The notes under the pieces were generated by a model. It saw only the letters and a list, made by a program, of their open reading frames with translations. It was not told the DNA's origin and made no database searches. 64,000 nt of DNA from Mycolicibacterium flavescens (GTDB lineage Bacteria; Actinomycetota; Actinomycetes; Mycobacteriales; Mycobacteriaceae): positions 1-64,000 of the forward strand of contig NZ_MIHA01000024.1 in assembly GCF_001722335.1 (NCBI RefSeq), given 5' to 3'. Positions 8,741 through 16,980 of this stretch are shown in pieces; the first letter of the stretch is position 1, and each line of letters starts with the position of its first letter. The translations under genes and the position numbers were made by a program.

Positions 8741-9664
8741 ATGTTTTCGTTAGCGCGGCTGGCGTGTTTCGTCGCCGTCGCCGAGGAACTGCACTTCGGC
8801 CGCGCCGCTGAGCGCCTGCACATGACGCAGCCGCCGCTGAGCCGGCAGATTCAGCAGCTCGAACACGAACTCGGCGTGCAGCTGATCGATCGCACCACCC
8901 GGACCGTCACGCTCACCCCCGCGGGCGTCGCGTTCCTGCCCGACGCCCGCCGCATCCTGCAGCTCGCCGAGGGCGCCGCGCAGACCGTCAAACGGATACC
9001 CGAAGGCGACCTCGGCACGGTCGTCATCGGATTCACCGCGGCGTCGGCACATGTGGTGTTGCCGCGGCTGTTGAGTGCGGCTCGGGAGACGTTGCCCGAT
9101 GTGAAACTCGAACTGCGCGAGATGGTTACGTCGGTTCAGCTCGACGGGTTGCTGTCCGGCGAGATCGATCTGGGGATGGCGCGACCGCCGGTGCGACGGC
9201 CGGGATTGGTGTCGCGGCCGCTGCTGCACGAGCAGCTTGTCGCCGCCATCCCCGAAGATCACTCGCTAGCGAGCTTGGGGCGCCAACTCACGCTCAACGA
9301 CCTCGACGGCGAAGACATGATCATGTACTCGCCGATTCAGGCGCGGTACTTCAACGATCTACTCATCAGCACGTTCACGATCGCCGGCGCCGCGCCGCGC
9401 TATGTGCAGTATGTGACCCAGGTCCACACGATGCTGGTGCTGGTGCGCACAGGCATCGGCATCGCGCTGGTGCCGGCGTCGGCGGCGACCCTGCATCCCG
9501 ACGGTGTGGTGTTCCGTTCGATCGGCGCGTTCCGCGAGCGGCCGGTGGAGCTCGACGCGGTCTGGCGGTCGGACAGCACGAACCCGGCGCTCCTGCGTCT
9601 GATTAAGGATGTGCTTCCGCAGCGCGAGTGGACGACCGACGATCTGGTCGAGGATGTCAGTTGA
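8741..9664 (+). CDS. LysR-family transcriptional regulator
   Basis: A 307-residue LysR-type regulator. The N-terminal winged helix-turn-helix is clear (LACFVAVAEELHFGRAAERLHMTQPPLSRQIQQLE) and is followed by a linker helix and a periplasmic-binding-protein-like effector domain of normal length. ACGAGGAGTGCATCG precedes the ATG and supplies the ribosome-binding site. It is divergent from the membrane-anchored hydrolase gene, which it probably controls together with itself. The effector is unknown. Confidence 0.9.
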   Translation: MFSLARLACFVAVAEELHFGRAAERLHMTQPPLSRQIQQLEHELGVQLIDRTTRTVTLTPAGVAFLPDARRILQLAEGAAQTVKRIPEGDLGTVVIGFTAASAHVVLPRLLSAARETLPDVKLELREMVTSVQLDGLLSGEIDLGMARPPVRRPGLVSRPLLHEQLVAAIPEDHSLASLGRQLTLNDLDGEDMIMYSPIQARYFNDLLISTFTIAGAAPRYVQYVTQVHTMLVLVRTGIGIALVPASAATLHPDGVVFRSIGAFRERPVELDAVWRSDSTNPALLRLIKDVLPQREWTTDDLVEDVS

Positions 9665-9713
9665 ATCGCGTGGCATCGCGATGAGTTCCGCCCTCTGAGG
9701 CAGTCTGACCGTC

Positions 9714-10280
9714 GTGGGCAAACTCATCTATGGCTTCAACGTGTCGGTCGACGGGTACATCGCGGACGCGCAGGGCAACATCGACTGGAGCGACCCGAGC
9801 GAAGAACTGCACCAGTACTGGAACGACTTCGAGCGCGAGACCGCCCTGTCGTTCTACGGGCGGCGACTATACGAGCTGATGTCCGCGTACTGGCCGACCG
9901 CCGATAAGGCGCCGGACGCCACCCCCATGATCGTCGACTACTCCCGGGTCTGGTGCGCCATGCCCAAGGTCGTCTTCTCGCGCACCCTCGAGTCCGTCGG
10001 CTGGAACTCCCGCCTGGAACGCGGCGACCCCGTCGAGGTGGTCACAAAGCTCAAAGCGGAGACCGACGGCAACTTGGAGGTGGCCGGCGCGACGTTGGCC
10101 GCGCCGATCGTGCAGGCCGGGTTGGTGGACGAGTTCCGTATGGTGCTCGCACCCGTTGCGGTTGGGGGTGGCACTCCCTTCTTCCCGACGCTGCCGTCGT
10201 GGATCCGGCTGCGGCTGTTGGAGAACCGAACGTTCCCCTGCGGGACGGTCCTGCTGCGCTACGCCGCCAGTGGTGACTGA
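9714..10280 (+). CDS. Dihydrofolate reductase-like (RibD C-terminal) family protein
   Basis: A 188-residue protein of the bacterial RibD-C/dihydrofolate reductase-like family: N-terminal LIYGFNVSVDGYIA, central LEVAGATLAAPIVQAGLVDE and C-terminal VGGGTPFFP. These NADPH-fold proteins often have no known substrate; some work in pterin or riboflavin chemistry. GTG start. The gene stands alone between lysR and the convergent formamidase cluster. A decayed copy of its last third lies on the other side of that cluster (about 14392-14503). Confidence 0.85.
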   Translation: MGKLIYGFNVSVDGYIADAQGNIDWSDPSEELHQYWNDFERETALSFYGRRLYELMSAYWPTADKAPDATPMIVDYSRVWCAMPKVVFSRTLESVGWNSRLERGDPVEVVTKLKAETDGNLEVAGATLAAPIVQAGLVDEFRMVLAPVAVGGGTPFFPTLPSWIRLRLLENRTFPCGTVLLRYAASGD

Positions 10281-10349
10281 TCGGGTAGGCAATCTGCCGT
10301 CACGCAGGGGAACTCAGCCGGGTCTGCGTCAGCATCCCGTCGGTTTCAG

Positions 10350-11597
10350 TCAGGATGTGACAGCGACTTGTCCGCGATCGACCTTCTGCGGCCCTTTGCC
10401 GCCGGGGCGGATGTCGAAGTCGAAGATCTCCGTCGGCAGGAACACCGAGCAACATGCATTCGGGATGTCGACGACGCCGCCGATGCGGCCCTCAATCGGT
10501 GAGGTACCCAGGATCAGGTACGCCTGCTCGCCGGTGTAGCCCCACTTCTCCAGGTACGCAATAGCATTCATGCAGGCGTTCCGATACGCCAGGGTGGCGT
10601 CCATGTACGCGTTGCGGTTCTCCTCGTGCTCCACCGAGACCCCGATGAACGTCAGCCACTCCGAGTACAGCGGCGCCACACGGCCCGGCATGAACACCGG
10701 GTTGGTGGTGATGCCGTACGTCTCCATTCCGCCCTTGATGAGGTCGACGTGCATGTCGATGTAGCCGCCCATCTCGATGGCGCCGCAGAAGTTGATCTCG
10801 CCGTCGCCCTGACTGAAGTGCAGGTCGCCGCCCGAGAGCATCGCACCCTCGACGAACACCGGATAGAAGATGCGACTACCCCTGGTGAAGTTCTTGATGT
10901 CGTGGTTGCCGCCGTTCTCACGAGCCGGCACGGTTCGCGCACCATCGGCGCCGATCGCCTGCAAGATGTCGCCGGAGGCGGTGCCGCCGAGCACGCCCTC
11001 GGCCAGAGGCGGAAGAGCAAGCGGCGGAACGCGGTCGGGATCGGTGGCGATCAGCGCACGTTCCCGCTCGTTCCATTTGGCCAGTAGATCCGCCGACGGT
11101 GCCGTGCCGAACAGCCCGGGGTGCGTGATTCCCGTGTACCGCACACCGGGCACGTGGCGCGACGTGCACTGCTGACCCGAGAAGTCCCAGATGGCTTTGT
11201 ACGCGTCGGGGAAGTAGTCGGTGAGAAAGCCGCCGCCGTTCACCTTGGCGAAGATGCCGGAGTACCCCCAACCCTCACCGCAGTTGGGCCCATTCGTCTG
11301 CGGAACCGGCCCGAGGTCGAGGATGTCGACGACCAACAGGTCCCCGGGTTGGGCGCCCTCGACCGCGATGGGTCCGGACAGCATGTGACACGGCGAGAGG
11401 TCGACATCGCGAACGTCATTGGCGGAGTCGTTGTTTCCGATCTGGCCGTCGGTCCACTCCTTACACTCGATGCGGAATTCGCTTCCCGGCTTGACCGTCG
11501 CGGCCGCCGGAATGTCGGGATGCCAACGGTTGTGACCGGGGACCGCCTGATCGCGCATCGACTTGGATTGATCAACGCTGAACACAACTTCGGGCAT
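10350..11597 (-). CDS. fmdA: Formamidase/acetamidase (FmdA/AmiE type)
   Basis: A 415-residue FmdA_AmdA-family amidohydrolase that splits formamide or short-chain amides into ammonia and the carboxylate. It starts MPEVVFSVDQSKSMRDQ. Conserved stretches include GNNDSANDVRDVDLSPCH, GDLLVVDIL, FSQGDGEINFCGAIEMGG and the C-terminal IGGVVDIPNACCSVFLP. The start at 11597 has AAGGAG at the right distance. A longer upstream open frame runs through amiS in another frame and is not used. It is the last gene of the operon fmdB-amiS-fmdA and corresponds to the inducible acetamidase of M. smegmatis. Induction by amides is inferred from that homology. Confidence 0.93.
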   Translation of the reverse strand: MPEVVFSVDQSKSMRDQAVPGHNRWHPDIPAAATVKPGSEFRIECKEWTDGQIGNNDSANDVRDVDLSPCHMLSGPIAVEGAQPGDLLVVDILDLGPVPQTNGPNCGEGWGYSGIFAKVNGGGFLTDYFPDAYKAIWDFSGQQCTSRHVPGVRYTGITHPGLFGTAPSADLLAKWNERERALIATDPDRVPPLALPPLAEGVLGGTASGDILQAIGADGARTVPARENGGNHDIKNFTRGSRIFYPVFVEGAMLSGGDLHFSQGDGEINFCGAIEMGGYIDMHVDLIKGGMETYGITTNPVFMPGRVAPLYSEWLTFIGVSVEHEENRNAYMDATLAYRNACMNAIAYLEKWGYTGEQAYLILGTSPIEGRIGGVVDIPNACCSVFLPTEIFDFDIRPGGKGPQKVDRGQVAVTS

Positions 11598-11614
11598 GCG
11601 ATGACTCCTTCTTG

Positions 11615-12253
11615 TTAGGTGACGGCCGCGGCTGCGGCCTGGGGAGAGATAGCTGGTGCGGGTGCCGCCAGTAGGCGCCCGAGTGGGATGGCGGCGACGA
11701 CCGTGGCGGCACCGATGACGCCGATGACGATCGCCGGAGCGACGCCCGTCGGCCACCGCTGCGCCATGATCAGAAACGCCGGCACGGCGGCCGTGAGCAA
11801 CCCTTCGACCAGCGCGACGACGCCGACGGCAGGGGCCAGCGAGCCGAGGTCCAGACCGAGCAACAGGAAGAACAGGAACCACAGCACGGCCCACAGCCCC
11901 CAGATCACCCCGAACGCGGGATCGGCTTCGACCGCAAAGGCGTGCCACGCGTAGCCGATCGCAGCGACCGCGACGAACAGCGAGAACCAGCCCAGTCCTG
12001 CACCGTCCCAACCGGCGTTGGCGTTGATCGCCACCCACAGGTACGTGAAACCGAACAGGTACAGGCCCGAGGCGCCGAAGACCACGGCCGCATCGCCACC
12101 GGACTGCACGATCACCACCGTCGGTGTCAGAACCTGCAAGCCGCCGACGAAGTAGTTCAGCGGTGCGGCGCCCTGCGGCGTGATCCGTCCCAGCAACATC
12201 AGGCCGTTGACGACCAGAACTGCCCCGACATAGAACAATCCGACGCCGGTCAT
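11615..12253 (-). CDS. amiS: AmiS/UreI-type amide (urea) channel
   Basis: A 212-residue polytopic membrane protein with six or more predicted helices, starting with VGLFYVGAVLVVNGLMLLG. This N-terminus and the LFGFTYLWVAINA motif are typical of the AmiS/UreI proton-gated amide and urea channel family. It probably lets acetamide, formamide or urea enter for the amidase encoded 17 nt downstream. It starts only 3 nt after the fmdB-like stop codon, so it is translated from the same message. Confidence 0.9.
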   Translation of the reverse strand: MTGVGLFYVGAVLVVNGLMLLGRITPQGAAPLNYFVGGLQVLTPTVVIVQSGGDAAVVFGASGLYLFGFTYLWVAINANAGWDGAGLGWFSLFVAVAAIGYAWHAFAVEADPAFGVIWGLWAVLWFLFFLLLGLDLGSLAPAVGVVALVEGLLTAAVPAFLIMAQRWPTGVAPAIVIGVIGAATVVAAIPLGRLLAAPAPAISPQAAAAAVT

Positions 12254-12256
12254 CGG

Positions 12257-12541
12257 TTACATCCGAGGCAGCGCGGGCAGCCGCGGGTCGCGGCGCGGTG
12301 GCCGGGGCCGGCCGATCGCGGCCGGAATCGTGGTGGTGACGGCGGGTTGTTCGGCGCTGGCAGCGGCGAGGTCGGCCACCCGGTGCTGCCCCTTGCTCAA
12401 CCTCGTCAACGGCGGCGAGCTGAACAACCGACGGCTCGGCGCGGTGCACGTCGGGCAGGTCGGCGCCGGCACGACGTCGGACATGGCACAAACGAGGTCG
12501 AACGGACCACAAGCGGGACAGCGGAAGGAATAGGTCGGCAT
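12257..12541 (-). CDS. fmdB: FmdB-family zinc-ribbon protein
   Basis: A 94-residue protein starting MPTYSFRCPACGPFDLVC, with two CxxC knuckles (CPAC and CPTC) forming a small zinc ribbon, then a basic, proline-rich tail. FmdB proteins accompany formamidase genes and are thought to be regulatory, though their role is unsettled. The ATG at 12541 is chosen because GAGG lies 7 nt upstream; a GTG two codons earlier is also possible. It is the first gene of the amidase operon and follows a promoter region rich in palindromes. Confidence 0.8.
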   Translation of the reverse strand: MPTYSFRCPACGPFDLVCAMSDVVPAPTCPTCTAPSRRLFSSPPLTRLSKGQHRVADLAAASAEQPAVTTTIPAAIGRPRPPRRDPRLPALPRM

Positions 12542-12552
12542 GAGCACACCTC

Positions 12553-12583
12553 ATTTCGTTCATCCGAAATATATTCAGTTGAA
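12553..12583. promoter_or_regulatory. Candidate operators upstream of the fmdB-amiS-fmdA operon
   Basis: Two inverted repeats stand in an AT-rich tract just before fmdB: ATTTCG-(6 nt)-CGAAAT at 12553-12570 and TTCA-GT-TGAA at 12574-12583. An AT-rich palindrome is what MarR-family dimers bind, and a MarR gene is next door. That the MarR protein binds here is inference. Confidence 0.5.
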
Positions 12584-12630
12584 AATAAATGTCAAGGCTT
12601 CCGGCCCGGCACGCTCGCAGGGGGCGGCCG

Positions 12631-13059
12631 TCAGGACTTGAGGCGCGCGGTGTTCTCCACCAGTTGGCGCAGCTGATCGATATCGAGCCCCAGGGACTCG
12701 AAGGCGGCGCGTTCGGCGTCTCCCACCATCGGTGCCAGCCGGGTGCGCAGCGTGCGCCCGCGCGGCGTCAGATTCACCAGGACGCGGCGCCGGTCGTGCA
12801 GATCCGCGGTCCGATACATCAATCCCCGTGAGACAAGGCGATCCACCGTCCTCGTCAGCGTGGGGCCGGTGATCAAGGTCGCCTGCGCCAGGTCGGTCAT
12901 GGGAACGGTGCGGCGGGACGCAAGAAAGTCGAGGACTCGCCAGTCCTCCATCTTCATTTCCGAATCGGCCAGCACGCGGGCGATAGCCGCCTCGGCGTGC
13001 TGGGTCAGCCGTGTGAGGGGCAGCAAGAGATTCGTGCGGATCTGCTGCCCGGAGGCCAT
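12631..13059 (-). CDS. MarR-family regulator of the amidase cluster (AmiA-like)
   Basis: A 142-residue winged-helix protein with the MarR layout: dimerisation helix, recognition region MTDLAQATLITGPTLTRTVDRLVSRG and wing DLHDRRRVLVNLTPRG. It lies between the fmdB-amiS-fmdA operon and a divergent AmiC-like sensor gene. A MarR-type repressor (AmiA) sits in the equivalent place in the M. smegmatis acetamidase locus, as I recall. It probably represses the amidase operon until an amide signal is sensed. Confidence 0.88.
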   Translation of the reverse strand: MASGQQIRTNLLLPLTRLTQHAEAAIARVLADSEMKMEDWRVLDFLASRRTVPMTDLAQATLITGPTLTRTVDRLVSRGLMYRTADLHDRRRVLVNLTPRGRTLRTRLAPMVGDAERAAFESLGLDIDQLRQLVENTARLKS

Positions 13060-13088
13060 GCCGTTCCCCTCCCGAGAATCTGCGGTCT

Positions 13089-13101
13089 ATTCGTTCTGAA
13101 T
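13089..13101. promoter_or_regulatory. Inverted repeat between the marR and amiC-like genes
   Basis: ATTC-GTTCT-GAAT at 13089-13101 lies in the 99-nt divergent gap. It shares the TTCGTTC core with the palindrome before fmdB, so the same regulator may bind both. Inference from sequence similarity only. Confidence 0.4.
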
Positions 13102-13158
13102 TATTTTTGGTAGAAAGTACCCGAGTGCAGCGTACACAAGATCGAGGGTGATCTGGGG

Positions 13159-14238
13159 TTGCAGATTCGCGAACGTGAATTCCGCGTCGGGCTGGTGATC
13201 CCGCTGCAGGGGCCGGCCGGCATCTTTGCGCCCTCATGCGAAGCGGTCGCCGAACTGGCGGCGCAAGAAGTCAACGCTCGCGGTGGCGTGCACGGGCGCG
13301 AAGTCACGATCGAGGTGATAGACGGTGGCGCTGCCAGCACCGAAGTGGCCCGCGCCGTCGGCGACCGCCTACGCACCCGAGGGTTGGACGCGGTCACCGG
13401 ATGGCACATCTCGGCGGTGCGCAACGCCTTGTCGCCGGTCGTCAAGGACCGGGTCCCGTACGTGTACACCTCGTTGTACGAGGGCGGCGAGCGCACACCT
13501 GGCGTGTTCTGTACCGGGGAAACGCCGCGGATTCAGATTGCGCCCGCGCTGTCGTGGCTTCGGGATCACTTCGGGATTCGCTCGTGGTGCGTGGTCGGCG
13601 ACGACTACGTCTGGCCCCGCGGCTCCGCTGCGGCCGCGCGGGTGTACTGCCGGGCCCTACAGCTGGATCTCAAACGCGAGATCTACGTTCCCTACGGCTG
13701 CAACGACTTTCGGGTACCAGTAGCTCAAGCACTCGACAGCGGAGCCCAGGCCGTATTGATGCTGCTGGTCGGACAGGACGCGGTACTGTTCAACCGCGAG
13801 TTCGCCAGGCGTGGCGGCCATCAGCAGATGGCCCGGTTCAGCCCGCTGATGGAGGAGAACATGCTGCTCGCCAGCGGATACGAGGCGACGCAGGAAATGT
13901 ACGTCGCAGCAGCATATTTCAGTTCACTGGCCACCGCCGAGGCGATGGACCTGATGAACCGGTACGTCGCGTCGTACGGCGCGGACGCACCCCCACTCAA
14001 CGCGATGGCGGAATCCTGTTTCGAAGGACTACTCACCATCGAAGCTCTGTTCAAGCGTGCCCGAACCCCGGCGATCAGCGATCTGTTGGCCTCAGCGCCG
14101 GACGTGGGGTTCGACAGCCCTCGAGGACCGGTGAGCATGCGGGGCGGGCACCTCGACCAGCGGGTGTACATCGCTGCGGCCGAGGGCTTCGAGTTCGACG
14201 TGCTCGATCGCCTACGCCCTGTCGACAGCCGGTGTTAG
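13159..14238 (+). CDS. AmiC/UrtA-like amide-sensing binding protein, cytosolic
   Basis: A 359-residue type I periplasmic-binding-fold protein (FRVGLVIPLQGPAGIFAPSCEAVAELAAQEVNARGGVHGR) of the branched-chain amino acid/urea/short-chain amide group. There is no signal peptide or lipobox and no ABC permease gene nearby, so it looks like a cytosolic sensor such as Pseudomonas AmiC or mycobacterial AmiC rather than a transport protein. The TTG start at 13159 has GAGGG about 10 nt upstream; an internal GTG start is possible. Divergent from the marR gene and likely an activator input for amidase induction. Confidence 0.75.
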   Translation: MQIREREFRVGLVIPLQGPAGIFAPSCEAVAELAAQEVNARGGVHGREVTIEVIDGGAASTEVARAVGDRLRTRGLDAVTGWHISAVRNALSPVVKDRVPYVYTSLYEGGERTPGVFCTGETPRIQIAPALSWLRDHFGIRSWCVVGDDYVWPRGSAAAARVYCRALQLDLKREIYVPYGCNDFRVPVAQALDSGAQAVLMLLVGQDAVLFNREFARRGGHQQMARFSPLMEENMLLASGYEATQEMYVAAAYFSSLATAEAMDLMNRYVASYGADAPPLNAMAESCFEGLLTIEALFKRARTPAISDLLASAPDVGFDSPRGPVSMRGGHLDQRVYIAAAEGFEFDVLDRLRPVDSRC

Positions 14239-14391
14239 TGGGGGGGCTGATGAATTCAAGCAGGTACAGCTAATTCAAAGGCCCCACCGACGTCGGCACG
14301 GCAGACGAAGTCTTTGGTCGGACTCTGTTGGCATGATGCGGGTACGTCTTCGGGGACGGCTTGGCGGAGTTGTGCGGGAGCGCACCACGGG

Positions 14392-14503
14392 CATGGTGCA
14401 AGCCAACATCAACTGGTGCTTGCACCGTCGCGGTCGGTGGTGGCACCCCGTTCTTTCCTGCCGTCGTGGATCCGGTTGCGGCTTCAGGCGCTACGCCGCC
14501 CGA
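14392..14503 (+). pseudogene. Remnant of the 3' end of a dihydrofolate reductase-like gene
   Basis: The stretch aligns by eye with the last third of the intact gene at 9714-10280: TGGTGCTTGCACC, a GGTGGTGGCACCCC block, CCGTCGTGGATCCGG and CTACGCCGCC occur in the same order, on the same strand. Frame is lost (the translation becomes VLAPSRSVVAPRSFLPSWIR) and about 45 nt near the end are deleted. No 5' part is visible. It ends 3 nt before the stop codon of the convergent secreted-protein gene. Confidence 0.75.
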
Positions 14504-14505
14504 CG

Positions 14506-15321
14506 CTAACTGACCGGTTTGCCGCAGAAGAAGTCCTTCGATGCCCCGATACTCAGTGGATCAGTTGCGCTTTCAAGCAGTTTGCATGCAGAGGTGAACA
14601 CGTTCGGATCGTTGAGGGGATCTTCACTCGCAGCCACGTTCACCAACGCGCACGCCACCTGTAGATAAAGACCAAAGGCCGACCCCTTGAGCCTGGTCAA
14701 GGCCAGCTCTGTTCCCGGTGGGAGCCTGTCGAGGCTGTTCGGAATCTGCTCAGCACAATTCTGTGTCGGTTCTTGGGCGTACGGGTCGGCAGGTTTCGGG
14801 AAATCTGGAGCGCTCACCGGAGGTCCACCGTCGATGACGACCATCGTGCCGGTGGTGATGCAGTATTCGTAGGGACCGTCTCCGTCGTCGCCGGTACCGC
14901 AAACCTCGTCATGGGGAGCGAACAGGTCCGTCGGAGCGGCTGGCGTACGCTTGCTTCCGCACCACCCGTCGAAGGGTGCCGATCGCTCACCGGGGCCGAA
15001 TGTTGCTGTGCCGCTCCCGGTGTTGTCGAGCAGGATGAATCTCTCTTCGATCTTTTCGCCCAGCTGAACACTGCAACCATTGGCGTACGGACCGACTGAA
15101 TTGACAGCATCGTGTCGTCCGATGACGTTGACATGTACTACGCCGCCGGGCTCCGTAGATATCGAGACGTGTCCCATGCCGTCACCGGGTGGCGGAACAG
15201 GTTGTCCCGGCACCAGGTAGTCGGCTCCTGCTTGCGGTGCGCACAATATCCCAAAGGCACCAGCGATCAATGCCCCTGTCGCCGCCGTCGAGAGACGCCG
15301 GATCTCGTTCAAAGTAGCCAC
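14506..15321 (-). CDS. Secreted mycobacterial protein of unknown function
   Basis: A 271-residue protein with a Sec signal peptide: basic start (ATLNEIRRLS), a hydrophobic core (TGALIAGAFGILCAP) and a probable AxA cleavage around AGADY. The mature part has six or more cysteines and a repeated Pro/Asp-rich character, suggesting a disulfide-stabilised extracellular protein. I do not recognise the family. The GTG at 15321 is preferred because the signal peptide follows directly; the frame stays open far upstream, opposite the HNH gene, but that is not coding. It is divergent from the 13E12 gene. Confidence 0.75.
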   Translation of the reverse strand: MATLNEIRRLSTAATGALIAGAFGILCAPQAGADYLVPGQPVPPPGDGMGHVSISTEPGGVVHVNVIGRHDAVNSVGPYANGCSVQLGEKIEERFILLDNTGSGTATFGPGERSAPFDGWCGSKRTPAAPTDLFAPHDEVCGTGDDGDGPYEYCITTGTMVVIDGGPPVSAPDFPKPADPYAQEPTQNCAEQIPNSLDRLPPGTELALTRLKGSAFGLYLQVACALVNVAASEDPLNDPNVFTSACKLLESATDPLSIGASKDFFCGKPVS

Positions 15322-15672
15322 CGCCAGGCCCCCGGTTCCGCTATCACCTAAGCGTATGGGCCAATAATTAGTCTCTGACTCGGCTCTTTGGGTGGTTTCG
15401 GCAATCTGGACTGCATCTCTTGTACTGGTGGAGCTGAATCCGCGGGCAGGGGCTGTTCTCATGGAATTCTTAACCAGCAGTGGAGGAATGCAGGCTCTTG
15501 TCGATCGTGCTGACCTGAAATCACATTGGTCACATCCGAGCAGCGGAAACGCTGAGGCGGCGCGTTCGAGTTTGTGCTCGTTTGTCGATGGCCGTTTTCC
15601 AGCCGTGTCTTTCGCTGCGGCGCTGTGCTTTCGGGGCCGACCGTTGTCGGTGCCTATTGGCATGATCGGCGT
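15322..15672. other. 351-nt divergent intergenic region with a damage-type promoter at its right end
   Basis: No gene is seen. The region is less GC-rich than its surroundings. The right end holds a PafBC-type promoter (listed separately). The left part should hold the promoter of the secreted-protein gene, but no clear -10/-35 pair was identified. Confidence 0.5.
15644..15672 (+). promoter_or_regulatory. PafBC (RecA-independent DNA damage) promoter, leaderless
   Basis: TTGTCGGTG (15644-15652), exactly 8 nt, then CATGAT (15661-15666) matches the known RecA-NDp/PafBC consensus TTGTCRGTG-N8-TAnnnT except for C in place of the first T. Six nt separate the -10 element from the ATG at 15673, so transcription would begin at or next to the start codon and the message would be leaderless. 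This agrees with the lack of a ribosome-binding site there. Confidence 0.65.
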
Positions 15673-16980
15673 ATGAGTTCGACTGCTGCGGACGCCGAGA
15701 CGCCGGTGATGAGTCAGCGCGAGCGCATGGATGCGTGTTTTGCGCGGTTGGAGGAGCTTTCGGCTCAGCGCAATGCCATTGATGGGCAGATCGTGGCGCT
15801 CGTGGCTGAGGTGACCCGGGATGGGTTGTGGGCGGGTACGGGCGCTAAGACGGTCAAAGGTCTGGTGGCCTGGAAGTTGGGGATGTCTGATGCCACCGCG
15901 GGTTCGGTGGCGGCTGCGGCGCAGCGGTACGACGAGTTCCCGCGCTGTACCACCGCGTTGTGTGAGGGCCGGCTGTCGTTGGATCAGGTGGGGGTGATCG
16001 CCGCGCACGCCGGTGCGGGCTCTGATGATCATTATGCGGAGTTGGCGTCGGTGGCCACGGTGCGCCAGCTGCGCAAGGCCATCAGTGTGGAGATCAAACC
16101 CGAACCCGATAAGGAACCGCAGGAGCAGTACTCGTTTTCCAAGACTGTCGGGGAACACACGACGACGTATCGGATCACGGTGCCCAATGTGGAGGCGGCC
16201 AAGGTTGATGCGGCACTGGGCTCGTATCGGGAGGCGTTGATCAACGATTACCGCCGCGATCACGGCTCTGACACTGTCGATGACCCGGAATCGCCCAGTT
16301 TCGATGCCAGCGGCTTGTATGTGCGTCAGACAGGCCACACTGAGCCGCGGTTTCCGACGTTGACCGATGCCTTTTTGCAGATGGTGCAGACGGCGTGGGA
16401 TGCCGAAGTGGCGCGGCGCCCGCACGGGCAGCACACCACAGTGATCGTGCACCTGGATGTCGATAAGCGCGCGGGTTGGGTGCATGCGGGCCCGGCGCTC
16501 TCGGATGCGGATCGGCAGTTGTTGTTGTGTGACTCCGATTGTGAGGTATGGCTCGAACAGCGCGGGCAGGTGATCGGCGCGGGCCGGGCCACGCGGGTGA
16601 TCAGTCGCCGGTTGCGGCGGGCGTTGGAGTACCGCGACCGCGCCTGTGTGGTGCCCGGGTGTGGGTCCACGCGCGGGTTGCATGCCCATCACATTGTGCA
16701 TTGGGAAGATGGTGGGCCCACCGAGTTGTGGAATCTGGTGCTGGTGTGTCCGCATCACCATCGTGAGCATCACCGCGGCCGCATCACCATCACCGGGCCC
16801 GCCGATCGGCTGGTCGTCACCGATGAATCTGGGCGCGCGCTGACCAACAAGTCGTTGGCGCGGCCGCCGACTGAGCCGCCACCGGCGGTGGGGCCCTGGC
16901 GCGGCCCGCTCGGTGAACGCGCCCAATGGCGGTGCTACACCCCCTTCGAGCCCCAACCACCGCCGCCGTCGCCGAACTAG
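15673..16980 (+). CDS. 13E12-type DUF222 / HNH endonuclease domain protein
   Basis: A 435-residue member of the mycobacterial 13E12 repeat family. It has an N-terminal helical DUF222 domain (about residues 10-330) and a C-terminal HNH nuclease fold: CVVPGCG, then HAHHIVHWEDGG, then LVLVCPHHHREHH, with the Cys zinc pairs and catalytic His visible. The family is multi-copy in mycobacteria and several members are DNA-damage-induced. The start at ATG 15673 is chosen over an upstream in-frame ATG (15574) because a PafBC promoter ends 6 nt before it. Role unknown: it may be a mobile or repair-linked nuclease. Confidence 0.9.
   Translation: MSSTAADAETPVMSQRERMDACFARLEELSAQRNAIDGQIVALVAEVTRDGLWAGTGAKTVKGLVAWKLGMSDATAGSVAAAAQRYDEFPRCTTALCEGRLSLDQVGVIAAHAGAGSDDHYAELASVATVRQLRKAISVEIKPEPDKEPQEQYSFSKTVGEHTTTYRITVPNVEAAKVDAALGSYREALINDYRRDHGSDTVDDPESPSFDASGLYVRQTGHTEPRFPTLTDAFLQMVQTAWDAEVARRPHGQHTTVIVHLDVDKRAGWVHAGPALSDADRQLLLCDSDCEVWLEQRGQVIGAGRATRVISRRLRRALEYRDRACVVPGCGSTRGLHAHHIVHWEDGGPTELWNLVLVCPHHHREHHRGRITITGPADRLVVTDESGRALTNKSLARPPTEPPPAVGPWRGPLGERAQWRCYTPFEPQPPPPSPN

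Noticed and set aside
10350..12563. Formamidase as a 737-residue fusion
   Set aside because: The extra N-terminal part runs through amiS and fmdB in another frame; the family start and an AAGGAG site are at 11597.
14506..16956. Secreted protein as an 816-residue protein
   Set aside because: The first 545 codons are the antisense of the HNH gene. A signal peptide begins directly at the GTG at 15321.
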